The notes beneath the pieces are model-generated. The model was not told the DNA's origin and searched no databases. It worked only from the letters and a program-made list of their open reading frames with translations. Of a stretch of 64,000 bases of DNA, positions 11,278 to 23,479 are shown piece by piece. Both the position numbers and the translations under genes were made by a program. The stretch is from Cristatella mucedo. Taxonomy: Eukaryota > Bryozoa > Phylactolaemata > Cristatellidae. The DNA lies in the NCBI GenBank assembly GCA_009760855.2, contig WPIO01000026.1, positions 2,369,501 to 2,433,500 of the forward strand. The letters are read 5' to 3'. How positions within the stretch are numbered: the stretch's first letter is position 1; each line of letters starts with the position of its first letter.

Positions 11278-13584
11278 GCACATACTTTGATGTCAAAAAG
11301 CCCATAACCGTCATAAAATGTTCCCAATGCTGTCAAATCTCTTTCTGGAGGAGCTCAGAGTTCAAGATGTCATCATGGATGATGAACATGAGGTTATTAG
11401 CCGTCCTTCTGCCAGCATTCATTATTGAAGCCTCCAGTCAGAGCCCAAACCAGAAATCTAGGCAATTGCAAAGACTACCAACGACCTGGAGACAATTGAC
11501 GACCAATTGGGTACCAGGCATTAGCAGCTCAAGCTGTAGAATGAATAGACAATTGTCTGGTAAAGGGCATTTCTTTGTCTTCAATACGGACTGTCTCTCG
11601 GTTCTGACCAAGGCAGTAAGCAGTGGCAGACAGAGACATGATAAACCCAGTGCAATTGCTGGCAGCTGGGCAAAGAGAACCAAGGACTAATATGCACGTG
11701 AGACGGCTGGAATGATGTACAAGCATAAGCAATCATAAATTTCAAACTTATTGGTTCACTATTATCGGACATATGCCATAAGCACGATAGTGACGGTAGG
11801 CACGATAGCTGGCATACCACCGGCAGTCCAACCACGGTGGCAGTCAAACCACCCGGGCGACTGACCCGCGTTCACCAATAACAATCTCAAGCTATAAAAG
11901 GCATGATTATTAGAACTCAAAATACATAAATTTTCCTTAAATAGAATCGAATCAACATTTACAGATTGATTCCCAGCGAACGACGCCCTATCTAATTGCC
12001 ATCAATAGTCACTTTCGGTTTCTGAGCCAAGGTAAACATACTAATGTAAACATTTTTCTGCCAAGTAAATAAGGAGTGGGCCTTAAAATGCCGTTCGCCG
12101 CCAATTACTATGAGCTGGGTGACGGGGGCGGAGGAGGGACTATACCCCGGCCGATAGGGCTTACGCTTTTATGATCGTGCTATAACTACCGGTCGGACAA
12201 TTAAACTCGAGGGGGCGAGTCATTATTTTGAAAATTCGTTATTTTGGTAGTTTAAAGTTATGTTCCACGGGTCTTTTTAGGGCTGAGTACCTTAATATTA
12301 CAAAGTCACCACGAACGCTCAGTCGGGAGTTCGAATTTAAAAAAATCATTTTACGGAGCTTGATGTATTACTTCCGTTTTAAGTACGTCTTACAAAATAA
12401 TTGTATTTACCATGTTCCATTCATCTGTCAACCACCAAAATTTGAGATTGAATTTATAGCTAGTTTGTCATTTAACAGGCATTATTCCAAAACTGAAGAA
12501 ATCATAATCGTTTTCGGAAACTCCCCTTAGATGGTCCGACCTTTTGGACGGTCAATTACCTGGCCCCTTTAGACTTAACAAGTTCTCTCTGGCTACTCAT
12601 GCTTCAGCTCTCTGAAATTATCAACCTGGATGGTTACCAGCAATAATGACTGTGGCTGTGAGCGCTACCTTTAACATTTAGATGCGAACAGCAAGAATAT
12701 GATGAACTACAGAACAATGATAGCATAGATGCAGCAGAAACATACGCACATGGTAATGAAGCAGAAAATTTGTTTCATACATAAATTAAATCACAAAACA
12801 CAGCCACGCGCAAAGTTACACAACCACGAAAGTGACCTAGTGTTGGAGATGATTGTCTTCTGTTCGGGACAATCCTGTTTCTTGGCTCTGTACCCTTGAG
12901 TGTGTATTGCTAGTATTTTCAGCTGGCTACGCACTGTAAGATATCAACTGAATTTTAATTGTTTGATTAGGTGACATGCCCGTTTTTGAACCTCAACCAG
13001 CCAGCTTTGGGACTTCATTGTTCCGAAAAAATAAGGCAGAGTAAGTAAAAGAGTACCTCCGGCACTGAGATTGCGTTGTCATCTTAGAAGATAACGTGGA
13101 GGAAGAAGTCATGCGTCGAATATGAGCTGTCAATGGCAAGCCTACTTGAGCTTCGCACCAGGGTACAACCCTCATACCAGACTGAGTTACTTACTCAAAA
13201 ATAGTCCTGATATTTCAAGCTTCAAAATTTTGCAAAGCACAATATTTTATCTTGCTTTGTTGTGGCATGTTTCCTTGACTACACAGTGCTGGCTCCGACA
13301 TAGAGGCCCAGGGTATAATTTTGCTAGTATCAGAAAAGGACTGCAATGGAACAGAACTTTTTCTACAGTATTCACAGATTGATTCCTAATAATGTATTCA
13401 CAGATTGATTTTGTGGTGAATAACGACTGCCGAACGCAACCAAAGTATTTGAAAAATCTAATGTTCATTGGCTCTTTCACCTCGTGGCCCATCCTTGAAG
13501 TCGCAAGTAGTATCACGTACAAGCAAGGCAGCAACATTACGTGCCCCATATCCCTTCTATAACTACGAATTAGCCTGACCTATA
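11278..13584. other. No supported gene; some coding-like fragments
   Basis: At 11310-11420 a short frame (FLEELRVQDVIMDDEHEVIS) looks protein-like but stops soon. An overlapping frame from 11382 reads like a signal peptide (MMNMRLLAVLLPAFIIEASS) without cysteines, splice sites or homology I know. The sequence 12190-12560 has an unusual texture (100-codon frame at 12228-12530, 40% AT-rich codons) and could be a transposon end, but I found no inverted repeats. Nothing else stands out. Confidence 0.3.
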
Positions 13585-13785
13585 TCCTGACTTTGCCAAA
13601 AAACTTGGTGGTTCTTGCTCATTCGTCCTTCGTGTATAGGTATCCTCTTACACTATGCCTGCTGCTTGCGGATGTTACCATGACCAATTATTTGGTTCGC
13701 CTTCTCAACAGCATCTTTAAAATGCCTAGAGAGAGATTGCGTGTTTTGAGGGTGCTACGCATATTCATTATTATTATTATTAACG
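13585..13785 (+). repeat. L2-A 3'-end fragment
   Basis: Diverged 3' UTR of the L2-A family: AATGCCTAGAGAGAGATTGC, then TTTTGAGGGTGCTACGCATA and an (ATT)n tail at about 13766-13782. Confidence 0.65.
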
Positions 13786-15910
13786 TGGAAAATCCTAATA
13801 TGTATGAACTAATTTGAGGTGCAAATTTTGACATATAACCTAGCATTAAGGAAGAGGGCAGAGTGCTTAAACCATGGTTAATAATAATATCGGCACCCTG
13901 GTGGCTAGCAAATAAGCTCATTGCCATCAAAGGCTGATGCGTTTCTGCCCTCATCTAATATATTTGGTCAAGGTTACTAATTTTTTATCATGAGAGAATA
14001 TTTCGGTCTGCTGCCCGTAGGGTTATAGGTGGCTGTTGGTTATGGTTCCGGGCATTGTTGGGTGCACTTTGGACACCAAGCCGGTGTATCAGTTCTCTTG
14101 TGACAGCAGCCCTGTCTGCGATCATTTCATAAACGGCAAGCTTCCAAAGGTAGTGCCGTGAGAGGAGTCGTTGGTGGTAGCTTACTCGGTCGTAGCAACA
14201 TCCGCTACCGGTATATTCAACCGTGTGCTGATGAGCAAGTCAGTCTCGGTAGAAGGTGTCGACTGATCCTCGTCTCACGTTACCAGCTGCCTTCTCTGAC
14301 ACAAGCATGATGTCAGCTAAGGTGTGAGTTATGGTATTCACTCAGTTCCCGGTAGTCCCCATACTGCAGCCATTCGTCTGAGGTTTATTGACGACATCGA
14401 ACATGCTGATCGGAGTTTCGTCCAAACATTGATGTCGGGCTGGAGGCTCAATCGGCGCACTGGAACCTCTCCTGGAGTTTCCATAGTGAAAACACACGAT
14501 TTTTACAGAATTAGTGTTTGGCGACACTTTGCACTGCTTTCTATAGTACATCTCAGCGATTCTCTTTCAATTTAGCTGGAGAAAACTTGAAGTGCAGCCA
14601 AAAGCCTCACTGTTAGCACACTACTTCAGCGGTTTGTAGCAAACGCCATGCCTTGGGACCATCGTTCCAGTTAAAGCTGGGCTCACTCGCATATGTCCAA
14701 CCAGACACTTCTAATCAGTGTCAACACCTGTTCTCCTTATACGTAGAGATAAGCTTGGAACCGGGGCTGTCAGTTACTGGGCATGGAGGTTAAAGTAGAG
14801 CAAGGATTATATATTAGAGACTTTAGTAAGGAGCTTTACCTTGTTTATGGCCTACCAATGTTGTGCAAACTCATAAAAAAGGAAGGTGAGTAATGATCAG
14901 TTGGAAACCACAAAGATCACTAGGTTTAGTGCTTCATACAATCGACCACAACATTTTTTGGTTCGTACATCTACGATTCATTTCACTGCATCCTTATAAA
15001 AGCTATGCTTTAAATAAGATAAGAGTAATTGGTTTAAACTACCATAATCCTTCTTCTAAAATTCTGTGAACATGTATTTTTTATTTTTTTATGTGCTTGC
15101 TCATACTTTTGCTATGTCTCCCTGTCTGCTTTAATCGCTACAGTAAAACATTGGATATCTTGGTGAGGGCTTGCAAAGAATTGAGTGCTAAGAGCAAAGC
15201 TTTCAATAATATCGAAAATCATTGCTGTCTGTATTAATTGCTTGCAGTTGGGTGGGCTGTTCAATTGCTGTTCCTTGGAAGGGGATACAGTTACTCGCAG
15301 ACGCACTCATTAGCTCCCACGTGTATTGGTTGCTAGTCGTGCCAGCGTTTAATATTTCAACGCTAGAATAGAAAGAAGGAGTAGGTCGGTAACTTCTCTG
15401 CTGGAATAGGTGCTACCATTCTATCATCTTACGTCAGATAATAAGCCCGTAATGATGCTACTGCGTTCCAAGAGGAGTACTGACTTATCACAACTCCACT
15501 GTCATGCGATTACCAATCTACAGATAACTAAGAGAGAATTTTCTGGCGCTTCCCTACATAAACCGCACCCTGCAGAGGTGAGTATCAAGATCAATATCAC
15601 GATTAAGTATCAATGCACTGCCGATGGGAAGCATCATTCTTAAGATCAAATGACAGCAAGGTCTGGCAGGCGGTGAAGACAGCCTGTAGGCAAGATTCTT
15701 GAAAATAAGACTGCTCGTACTAGGAAAAAATACGCGATAGCAGAGCTACCAGGGTTGAGCCTCAACAACGAGACTAATCGTGACAGGTCGAACTCATCCC
15801 GCGGTCCGGATCGTAAACACAACGTGGCTGCCAAAACCCGCATGTTGTCAATCCACTAGTGGCTTGCAATTACAATCACATGGAGGAAAGCATAAATTGT
15901 CAAAGAAGTG
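13786..15910. other. No supported gene; possible old coding relic on the minus strand
   Basis: Between about 14270 and 13990 the minus strand has an 80-codon readable stretch (for example SRHYLWKLAVYEMIADRAAV). A shorter one lies at 14500-14350. They could be remains of a transposase or host exon, but neither matches a family I recognise. The rest shows nothing. Confidence 0.25.
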
Positions 15911-15911
15911 G

Positions 15912-16135
<224 letters not shown>

Positions 16136-17490
16136 TACGTTATACCGTGAGGTGCTGGTCCTAGCAGTTCCTAGTAGTACTGTTCCTAGTAGTGCCGGTA
16201 GTGTTCCTTGGATAACCTTTCCCGGCTGACATCAGTGCTCTATAGTCATGACCTTACATAGTAAATAAACAATTGCAGCACAGTGTCAGTGATCCTCGTG
16301 AAAAATTGGAGTCACTTAAGAAACTTGCCGTGATTAATGGTATAACATATTGCCAAAATATCAATACAAACAAGCATTGAAACTCTATCTGAGTCTGCTT
16401 TCCTGGGAAAGTCATCGTAGGCCAAAGCAATGCTGTCTCTTTGGAGTGATAAATTAAAACACCACACTGGAGCCTACTTGCAAGGTTCTGAGTTATATTG
16501 TAAGACTTCATTTCTTTACTCTAAAAGACTATGGTTAGCCGTAACACACATGTTAGATATATCTAACTTTCCTTTTCGATGTTGTCAAACCTCTACCTTC
16601 AAGGATATCCACGCTTTCAGAAAAATTAGGTCCAACGATGCTGCATGCCGCTGGGCTTCCAGTACTTCTTCGCGATCTCTTTTGAACGAGCATTGATTCT
16701 GAATTCGTATTAGTTGGGCAAAACTAAGTTCCGCAATTTGCTCAACATGAGTGCGGTTCAACATTCAAATTTGTATAATGTCAACTTCTCATTCTACTTT
16801 TAAAGCCCACATTATGGCAAATCTCGCAGCGACGTCAGCTTGCAAGCCGAAAATATTGAAATGAATACATACCTTAATCTAACACAGGAACAATCCCGTG
16901 AATCTGGTACAATATACCTCAATAGAGTTGCAAGCAATGTGACCATCAAAAGATTAATTGTATGCATACGTCAGAAATTATGCAGTACAAATACAATACA
17001 AAGTGCTTCTCGCTAAATCATTCCTAATCAGAAAAATATAATCATTTAATCATATAAATAATCAAATCACATATTTCGTGAAGTTATACACTCATAACGG
17101 TGCTAGTCCTTGCCGACATGCCCTAACTACCTTTGAAGTCCAGATGCTAGGAGTGCGTCGAGGGACTCTGAGGTGTAGCACTAGAACGCGAAGATATGCC
17201 GACAACATGGGAACGAGACAGTAATAATAAGTGCATATACCTTAACACAGTGAGTCAATGTCTATAGCTTACAGAGGTTTATGCTGCAGTCATGAAGATC
17301 TGCACTTGTCCAGAACCAGTTAATGTGAATAACCAGGCTTAAGACGTCCGGTCCCCAGATCCAGATCTACAGTCCCTCGGTCCAAATTTAGAGTGAACTT
17401 GCTGCCTCTTACCTAAATTCGATACTTATGAAGCCACGACGTTAGTTATGGCAGAACAGACCTCGAGCAATGTCTCGGCAGGCATAATCA
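16136..17490. other. No gene seen
   Basis: A short degenerate tandem (GTTCCTAGTAGT-like units) at 16160-16205, then AT-rich sequence without recognised elements. Confidence 0.35.
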
Positions 17491-17495
17491 GTCTG

Positions 17496-17777
17496 ATGTA
17501 GAACGCCAACGTTTCAACCACATCTGTCAACGGCGAGATTCGTCGTTATCGGGCTCTCGCTTGCCACAGCTTGTCCATCCGCCGGTCGCTGCCATCCGTG
17601 ATTCGGCAGTGCCGAATGGATGCATTTCGGGACCATATCGAGGCAGGCCGCGATCGCAAAGATCACTGGACTGCTGCAGCCACGGAGATTGTTCCTAGGG
17701 ATGGCTGTCCCAGTGTTTGCGTCACCGCTACCTCTGACGACGATGACGACTTCACCGTTGCCACTGATAGTGACTAG
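17496..17777 (+). other. Coding-like segment with acidic C-terminus, unidentified
   Basis: An open frame of 93 codons follows a TAG at 17493-17495 and ends at a TAG. It contains NGEIRRYRAL, a first ATG at MDAFRDHIEAGRDRKDHWTA, and an acidic end (SDDDDDFTVATDSD). GC content and codon variety are higher than in the flanks. I do not recognise the protein. There is no AATAAA close by and no clear splice acceptor. It may be the 3' exon of a host gene, a retrotransposon fragment, or chance. Confidence 0.3.
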
Positions 17778-18234
17778 GTGATGACAAGGTGAGAGAAAGC
17801 AGCGAGCCGCCGATTTTTTTTCTGCGAGTGCTTAGCAGCAGCTGCTGCCGCCTTAGCGGAAGTGATTAGTCCAGAAGAAAACGAGCAGAAAGAGCTCTAA
17901 ATAGCCGCGAGCCTCTGCCTCAAAGAGATCTCTACTCCTTCTGCACTTTCCACAGAGCGTGTGCCTAATACCACAATCCATGAAACAGCTTTTTCTCTGT
18001 GCTGCCTCTCCCTTATTCGCAATCAAACGTTCACTGGTTGCAAGCCTCGGCGAGCTAGCCTGGCAAACATAGGCAAAGGCGAGCCAACGTAGGAAGCACG
18101 TCCATGTTGGCTACAATGGCCGGACTCTTCAGCGTGAGGCCGCCTCTATGTGCAGAATTTGAGTTTAGGGCAATGGGAGCGTTCAACGCTTCGTCGACTG
18201 TGACCACACCCGGTGCAGTGTTGAGAGTGGTTAG
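17778..18234. other. No gene seen
   Basis: Moderately GC-rich sequence between the coding-like segment and the SINE pair. No element was recognised. Confidence 0.3.
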
Positions 18235-18412
18235 TTCGATAGGCTGTGATGGCACACATAAGGCTGTTTTCTTTTCACCCCCTCGGGCCGAGGGCGTGGG
18301 CTCGATTTCTGCGGTGGGCAATCTTTATTTGGCTTTAAGTGGTGGTGATAGCCTTTAAAGCTCTTCTGTTGCGTTAAAAAGAGGCTGCTAAATCAGCAAG
18401 TGATACGCAACT
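18235..18412 (+). repeat. SINE-1 copy b, plus strand
   Basis: An A-box-like GTGATGGCACACATAAGG at about 18246-18263 and a B-box-like GTGGGCTCGATTTC at about 18296-18309. The 3' body AAAGAGGCTGCTAAATCAGC matches copies a and c. Confidence 0.75.
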
Positions 18413-18528
18413 TCTAAGCCTTACGTGTCTAGCCTTTCGCTACAGCCATCATCCCCCTAAATCGAGAGCATGTGACGGGCTGAAATGGCCTCTCGAACTG
18501 AGTAACCAGCAGCCGCTTTACTTTCTTA

Positions 18529-18716
18529 AATACAAATAAATCCTAGCTGATTAAACAGCCTCTTTTGCATAGCGACAGAAAATAGTTTACAACTATCCCC
18601 ACCGATTGCAGTGGCTATAAGGGACCGCCCACCGCAGGAAAAGAACTCACGACCTCGGGACCCAGGTCGTGAAAGCAACCACCTTACCTAATGTGCCATC
18701 ACGGCTCACCAAATTA
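18529..18716 (-). repeat. SINE-1 copy c, minus strand
   Basis: Read on the minus strand: A box in GTGATGGCACATTAGGTAAG, B box GGTCGTGAGTTCTTT, shared 3' body AAAAGAGGCTGTTTAATCAG, and a TATTTGTATTTAAG tail. It lies about 115 bp from copy b in opposite orientation, so the two can fold into a hairpin in RNA. Confidence 0.8.
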
Positions 18717-19393
18717 GATTTCGCTTATATTTCTTTCAGGGCCACCGCTGCACTATGAGCACCACCAGTAATGCGTGTGATGCCGTAAACTACGCTGCAC
18801 CATCGGGTACCTGTGAACTGGTAGCAGCTTGCGAATTCACGTGGGTCGCCGTTTGGAACATACTGCTACTACTGAAGTGTAACCAAACATTGTTGGTGCC
18901 GTCTTTCACTTTCGCCTCGAACTACTGCATTGCAATTTATATCTGCCTCCTTGCATAAATGACGTGGAAATGGCGACTAACTTCATAACGTTTCCTATTA
19001 GATAAAAGGGGTTGCAGGTTTTCTTAACGTTCCTTATATTAAGGAGGCACATAGATTAGAGCGTTTGCGGATACATGGATGTGTTCGCCTACCTTATTGC
19101 TTACTCAAAATAATAATAAATTTATCTTTTTCAATTGGATATTCTAAAAGAGAAGAATGTCAATAGGCTAGTTATACAATTGAATTTTCAAAACTCAGGC
19201 ACAATGACAATGAAAATGCACTTGTACTTAGCTGAGGCTGAGAGAAGAAAGTAGGATACTTGTTATGTCTCAAAGGCAGGATATGAGGCGATTTCAGTTG
19301 GATGCCCTTAGAGTTACTCGATCGCTCTGCAGCCACTAGAAGCTATGTGATCTTTCTATCATTCTGCGTCAGACTGTAAGTCCCTAAAAGTGT
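18717..19393. other. No gene seen
   Basis: AT-rich flank. A short frame at 18755-18958 has no recognised features. Confidence 0.3.
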
Positions 19394-19470
19394 TAGAGGA
19401 GTATTCGGCCTGGATTGAGACAATAATATATATTATATTATTGTCTCAATCCAGGCCGAATGCTCCTCTA
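19394..19470. repeat. Near-perfect 77-nt palindrome
   Basis: Arms 19394-19430 and 19434-19470 are reverse complements over 37 positions with one mismatch (T at about 19402 against C at 19462) and a 3-nt loop. The stem is mixed-composition over its outer part (TATTCGGCCTGGATTGAGAC) and AT-rich near the loop. I see no target-site duplication. Confidence 0.92.
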
Positions 19471-21233
19471 TCGAACTCGCACTGGCCGGCAATCCGCAAT
19501 TTCTCGAGCCCCGCTAAGAGGCCAGCACAGGGTAAAATTTGAATGCGACAACTTCGATCGTAGCCGGTGCTGGATGTTGTGCATGCACCTCATCCTCCTA
19601 TTGACTGAGCGACGGCTGTTCGCCCTCCCGTTTCAAGCCCGTTCAATTGAATGGCGTCGCCTGGTGAGCTCTCTGAAAGCCGGCCTTTCAGCCGACGACT
19701 GGCGCTTTGTGCTCTCGAATCTGCAGCCTTGGGCTCCCGTATCGCCCTTGCCCTACAGCGGGCTTTGCCCTCAGCTCGGTCACATAGCCTACCCTTGCTA
19801 GGTCAATCAAAGCAATTAACTCGTGGTCGATAGCCGTGCGATCGTTGTGGCTTGATATCTGGATAGAGTAAATAATCAAATTGGAAGTCAGAGGCCGTGA
19901 ATTCTAGCTACCTGTTTAGACTGTCAATCATAAAGTTTTTGACTGAAGGCTAAGAAACCATCTTTCTGCTTACAAAGTCACCGTCCTTCAGGATCATAAT
20001 TATCGACCAACATATGTGGGTCCAAAGACTTAAATATTTGAACTGCGATACAATTGCCTCTTCCTCGTAAAGCTTCGTGTAACTGCAGTTTTAACTAGAA
20101 ATTATAGCATCACTAATTCTCGTGCGATTGCACTCTTGTGTTCAATGCTATGAGGTCCAATCGCCCGGCCCAGTAAGCACCCCTAAATATTTCAAGGGTC
20201 ATACAGCTGCCGTTTCTACTATCAGATTTCCTAAACTGCGTTTTTTATTCGTCATTAAACAAAATGGTACTCCACGTTGACCCTCATTATGGCATGTCAT
20301 TGTGCCTGCTCTTTCTAATGCTATGGCCTGCAGTGGTTGGGAAGTAGTGCAATACTGCCTCTTTTGGAATAGCAATCGTCGTACTACTTTGGTTGTGATT
20401 TGACGCTATAAAAAGTTTTTATAACGAATTTTTTTCTGAATTTACAAAATTGTGTATATCTGGTTTTAAATGTTTTCCTATGCAATGACAACCAATGGAC
20501 TAGCATGACGCACGGTCCTACATTGTTTACTGTGATAAAGCCACCATTTCCACCATAGGTATCGCACAAGTGTAGTTTGGAACTCAATTTAGATATAATA
20601 CTGTTACAGATTTCCTAAGATCTTTAGTAAAATTGCAAATAAGAAAATTCAAACATTGGTCTTCACAATATCCTGACCTAGGTAAATTAAAACAATATTA
20701 CCCATAGCCTGTGTAAACTTTCAATCTGACCAAGTTTGAGCAAATGAGTAAAATCTCAAAACTCAGATGTATAGTCGCCCCAATATTTTAGTTGATGATA
20801 CTTCAAAAGGCTCACCCACTCTGCCTGCGTCGGATGCACTGACAAAAGAGTTTTGATCACTGAATCCTCGTTTGCCTTACATTGTAGAAAGTTACTGCGA
20901 GAGAGCAAAAGAAGATACTAATATGGATGAGAGAAATACTCAAGAAATTCAGTGCCAAACAGAAGCACCATTGAGTGATAGAGAGAGGGGAGAGAGATTG
21001 GATTTTTCAGAGAAAATTTAGCGAAGAAATCACAAGTAGAGTGATAGATCAGTAGATGGGGAAAATAGGCATACATTGGTAGTATATAAGCAATCCGATT
21101 GACAGGCAAGAAAAATATAAGTAAAGAGATATATGAACGTAAGGGGATGAATTTTAGGAGTGAATGGAGGTGAAGAGAACACGGAACTTCTGCTGTTCTC
21201 GGGTCTTGATAACTTTTCCTCTTTCTTCTACAG
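19471..21233. other. No supported gene; GC-richer patch 19480-19820
   Basis: The 19480-19820 patch is open in one frame (113 codons from 19460) with exon-like composition, but shows no domain and no convincing splice pair. The remainder to 21150 is AT-rich and featureless. Confidence 0.3.
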
Positions 21234-21602
21234 CTCAATCGAGATCTCTATCGGCATCTACGGCAACTCGTAGCACTATCTGAAGATGGCTGGAAGCTGC
21301 TGCACAAGGCCAGCCAGCCAGGGCGTCGGGTCGGACGCCGCGAATGCTCAGCTTTTCAACCCCAGCAGCAAAACGGTAAATGCCGTTAAAATGACGGAGG
21401 ACCTGGCGTGCACCGGCTTCCTAAAGGACAGGGTCCGGGACGGTTGGTCAAGTTTTTTCATCATGCAGATGCCTTGGCTGACGAGATGGCTGCTGCTGAT
21501 GCCGCGGCAACCGTTTCAGGTGGCGAATTGTTCACTGTGTTGGCAAAGTCAGAGGCAGACGCAGAGGCAGAACTGACGGTAGAACCATCATATCATTCGT
21601 AG
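21234..21602 (+). CDS. Candidate 3' exons of an unidentified gene
   Basis: A pyrimidine-rich acceptor (CTCTTTCTTCTACAG) ends at 21233. The frame is then open for 47 codons plus one base (from LNRDLYRHLRQLVALS to ECSAFQPQQQN) up to a donor AACG/GTAAAT at 21376. A second acceptor, TTTTTTCATCATGCAG, ends at 21478. Joining 21234-21375 to 21479-21602 keeps the frame (phase 1), giving DALADEMAAADAAATVSGGE and on to a TAG at 21600-21602. The implied intron is 103 bp, close to the short introns of gene 1 (117 and 128 bp). I do not recognise the protein: the second part is alanine- and acid-rich with no domain. No 5' exon with a start codon and no nearby AATAAA were found. The model is inference from splice signals and frame only. 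Confidence 0.4.
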
Positions 21603-23475
21603 CAGTCGTAGCAGTAGTATCACTGGTATCAATCGTTTTTCTTAGAGTCCCGCAGAGTGCTTTCTATCAGTTCAGGTGTCTCGTTCTGGCAGCAGCCGGT
21701 GTGAGTATGAATTATGTGAACTTCTCAACAATTGGTGCTGATAATGAGACTGCGTTCTTTGTGCAGTAAAAGATTGCTTCCAGCAACTAGAGCGACCTGT
21801 CAGCGGCGCCCGTGCACAACAAGCGCCCGGTGAACGACGAGCCCATTCACTCAGCCAGCAGAGCTGCAAGAAGTACTCAGCATTCATTGGACTTTTACAG
21901 TGAGCCCTCGACATGAATGGTTATTGTTCGGGCCTCCAAATGCCAATTGTAAACACGACTGTAGAAGCTCGCGTAAGCTCCGCCTATGCAACATATATAT
22001 ATATGTTGAGGTCTTATGTAAACCGACCTTGTTTTAGGACGGATAACTAAACGATGATATTTCTTATTTCCTTATTATATATATATAATATTAGCATTAT
22101 TATATAAGTATACACTTACTAATTGCTTTTTATTACCCTTGATACTTCTTATTGCTGTGCCAGCTACCACGCAGCAACGTGCTGTGGGCGACGAAGCCTT
22201 CGGGCGTTGCACAAACGGTAGGTGGCTTTTTAGCATTCCCGTTTGGCCTGCTGCTGCTATTAACCAGCAGTGGCCCAGTCCCAACGCACCCAAGTACCAT
22301 AGATATGGTATATCAGGTCGGCCGCCCTACGACTCACACTCATCCTCTCCGGAGCTACTGCTTGGTGCTGTGATCCTCATTAAAAACACTACTTTGAATG
22401 TATATTTCTTAGCGATATTCCGCCCTAAGAACGTAACACTTCTGAAGTTCTCTTCGGATACTCATACCTCGCCTATCTCAAGTCGTAATACTAGATGATC
22501 CCAAACGATTGAGGCTGGAACTGTACGTTCTACATTTAATGCGTTTATGATTGAAGCAAATCAACGCAATAGCAAGAATTACAGAACAATACGAGCATAG
22601 CAGCATCAGTAATGGTCGAACAACATGGACAAATGAGAGCCTTGAAGAATTTTAAATCTTCGTAAAATAATTCATACAAACAGAAGAGATGATAGAGGAT
22701 AGAATAGAATGAATAGAGGAGAGAATAGAGAGGAGAGACGAGAGATGAGAGACGAGAGCTTGCACACTGTCCGCCCACCTCTGTGAGTTTGCTGGTAATC
22801 TGGTTGGTATTCCATGCCTGTCTATTCAGAATTCCCATAGATTCAATGCGAGGCAAAGCCTACAGAGTAGTAGTTCCTGAGTAGATGCATCGCCTGACGC
22901 TCAATCCAAGCACTAAGGCAGATAAGATGAGAACGGCCGGCTAAGAACATCTAAGCGTACCACCGGAAGCATCGATAAGAACGAATCTGACCCCGGCACA
23001 GGGGTTTTCATAGGAAATCCGATGGTTTTGAAGTAATGTAGCATGTAAACCTGAAAACTGTACCGAGTGTCACGTGCTCAGTCACGGCACGCTGGCTGGA
23101 AGAGACCGAGGGCGGACGTGAGAATCCGAGCTTCGCTACACGTCGCTTCAATTAATCGTTTCAAATCTATCAGGCCACAGAAACTGGTTGTCTCTAATCA
23201 GAAGCATGCTCTATATTTGTATTATTGTTTACATTTATGAGTATTCTATAACTTATCAATTTTTGAAGGCGTCGATATTAAAAGGATATGCAGCCATATA
23301 GCCAGCTGCATTAAGGCAGGGACAATCATTCCAAACGCACTTCAAGGTCTAATAAAAAAAAATCTGATCACTCTACCATTCACTCATGATTATTCAAACC
23401 CGCGACCGACATGACCAGTTGAACGATTGAGCCAGATATTCACCAGATCATCATCGTCGGTCATGTTTCCCAGCG
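21603..23475. other. No supported gene
   Basis: Contains small TA palindromes at about 21991-22010 and 22073-22095. A coding-like patch at 22139-22219 ends at a donor-like AACG/GTAGGT and could be another exon, unsupported otherwise. 22680-22760 is GA-rich. Confidence 0.3.
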
Positions 23476-23479
23476 TTGT

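Noticed and set aside
14342-14551. Tc1/mariner-like transposase on the minus strand
   Set aside because: A few residues looked suggestive, but no DDE motifs, TA target duplication or inverted repeats could be found.
18235-18716. Possible tRNA genes from A and B box matches
   Set aside because: The matches belong to SINE heads with shared non-tRNA bodies and tails. No cloverleaf with acceptor stem could be formed.
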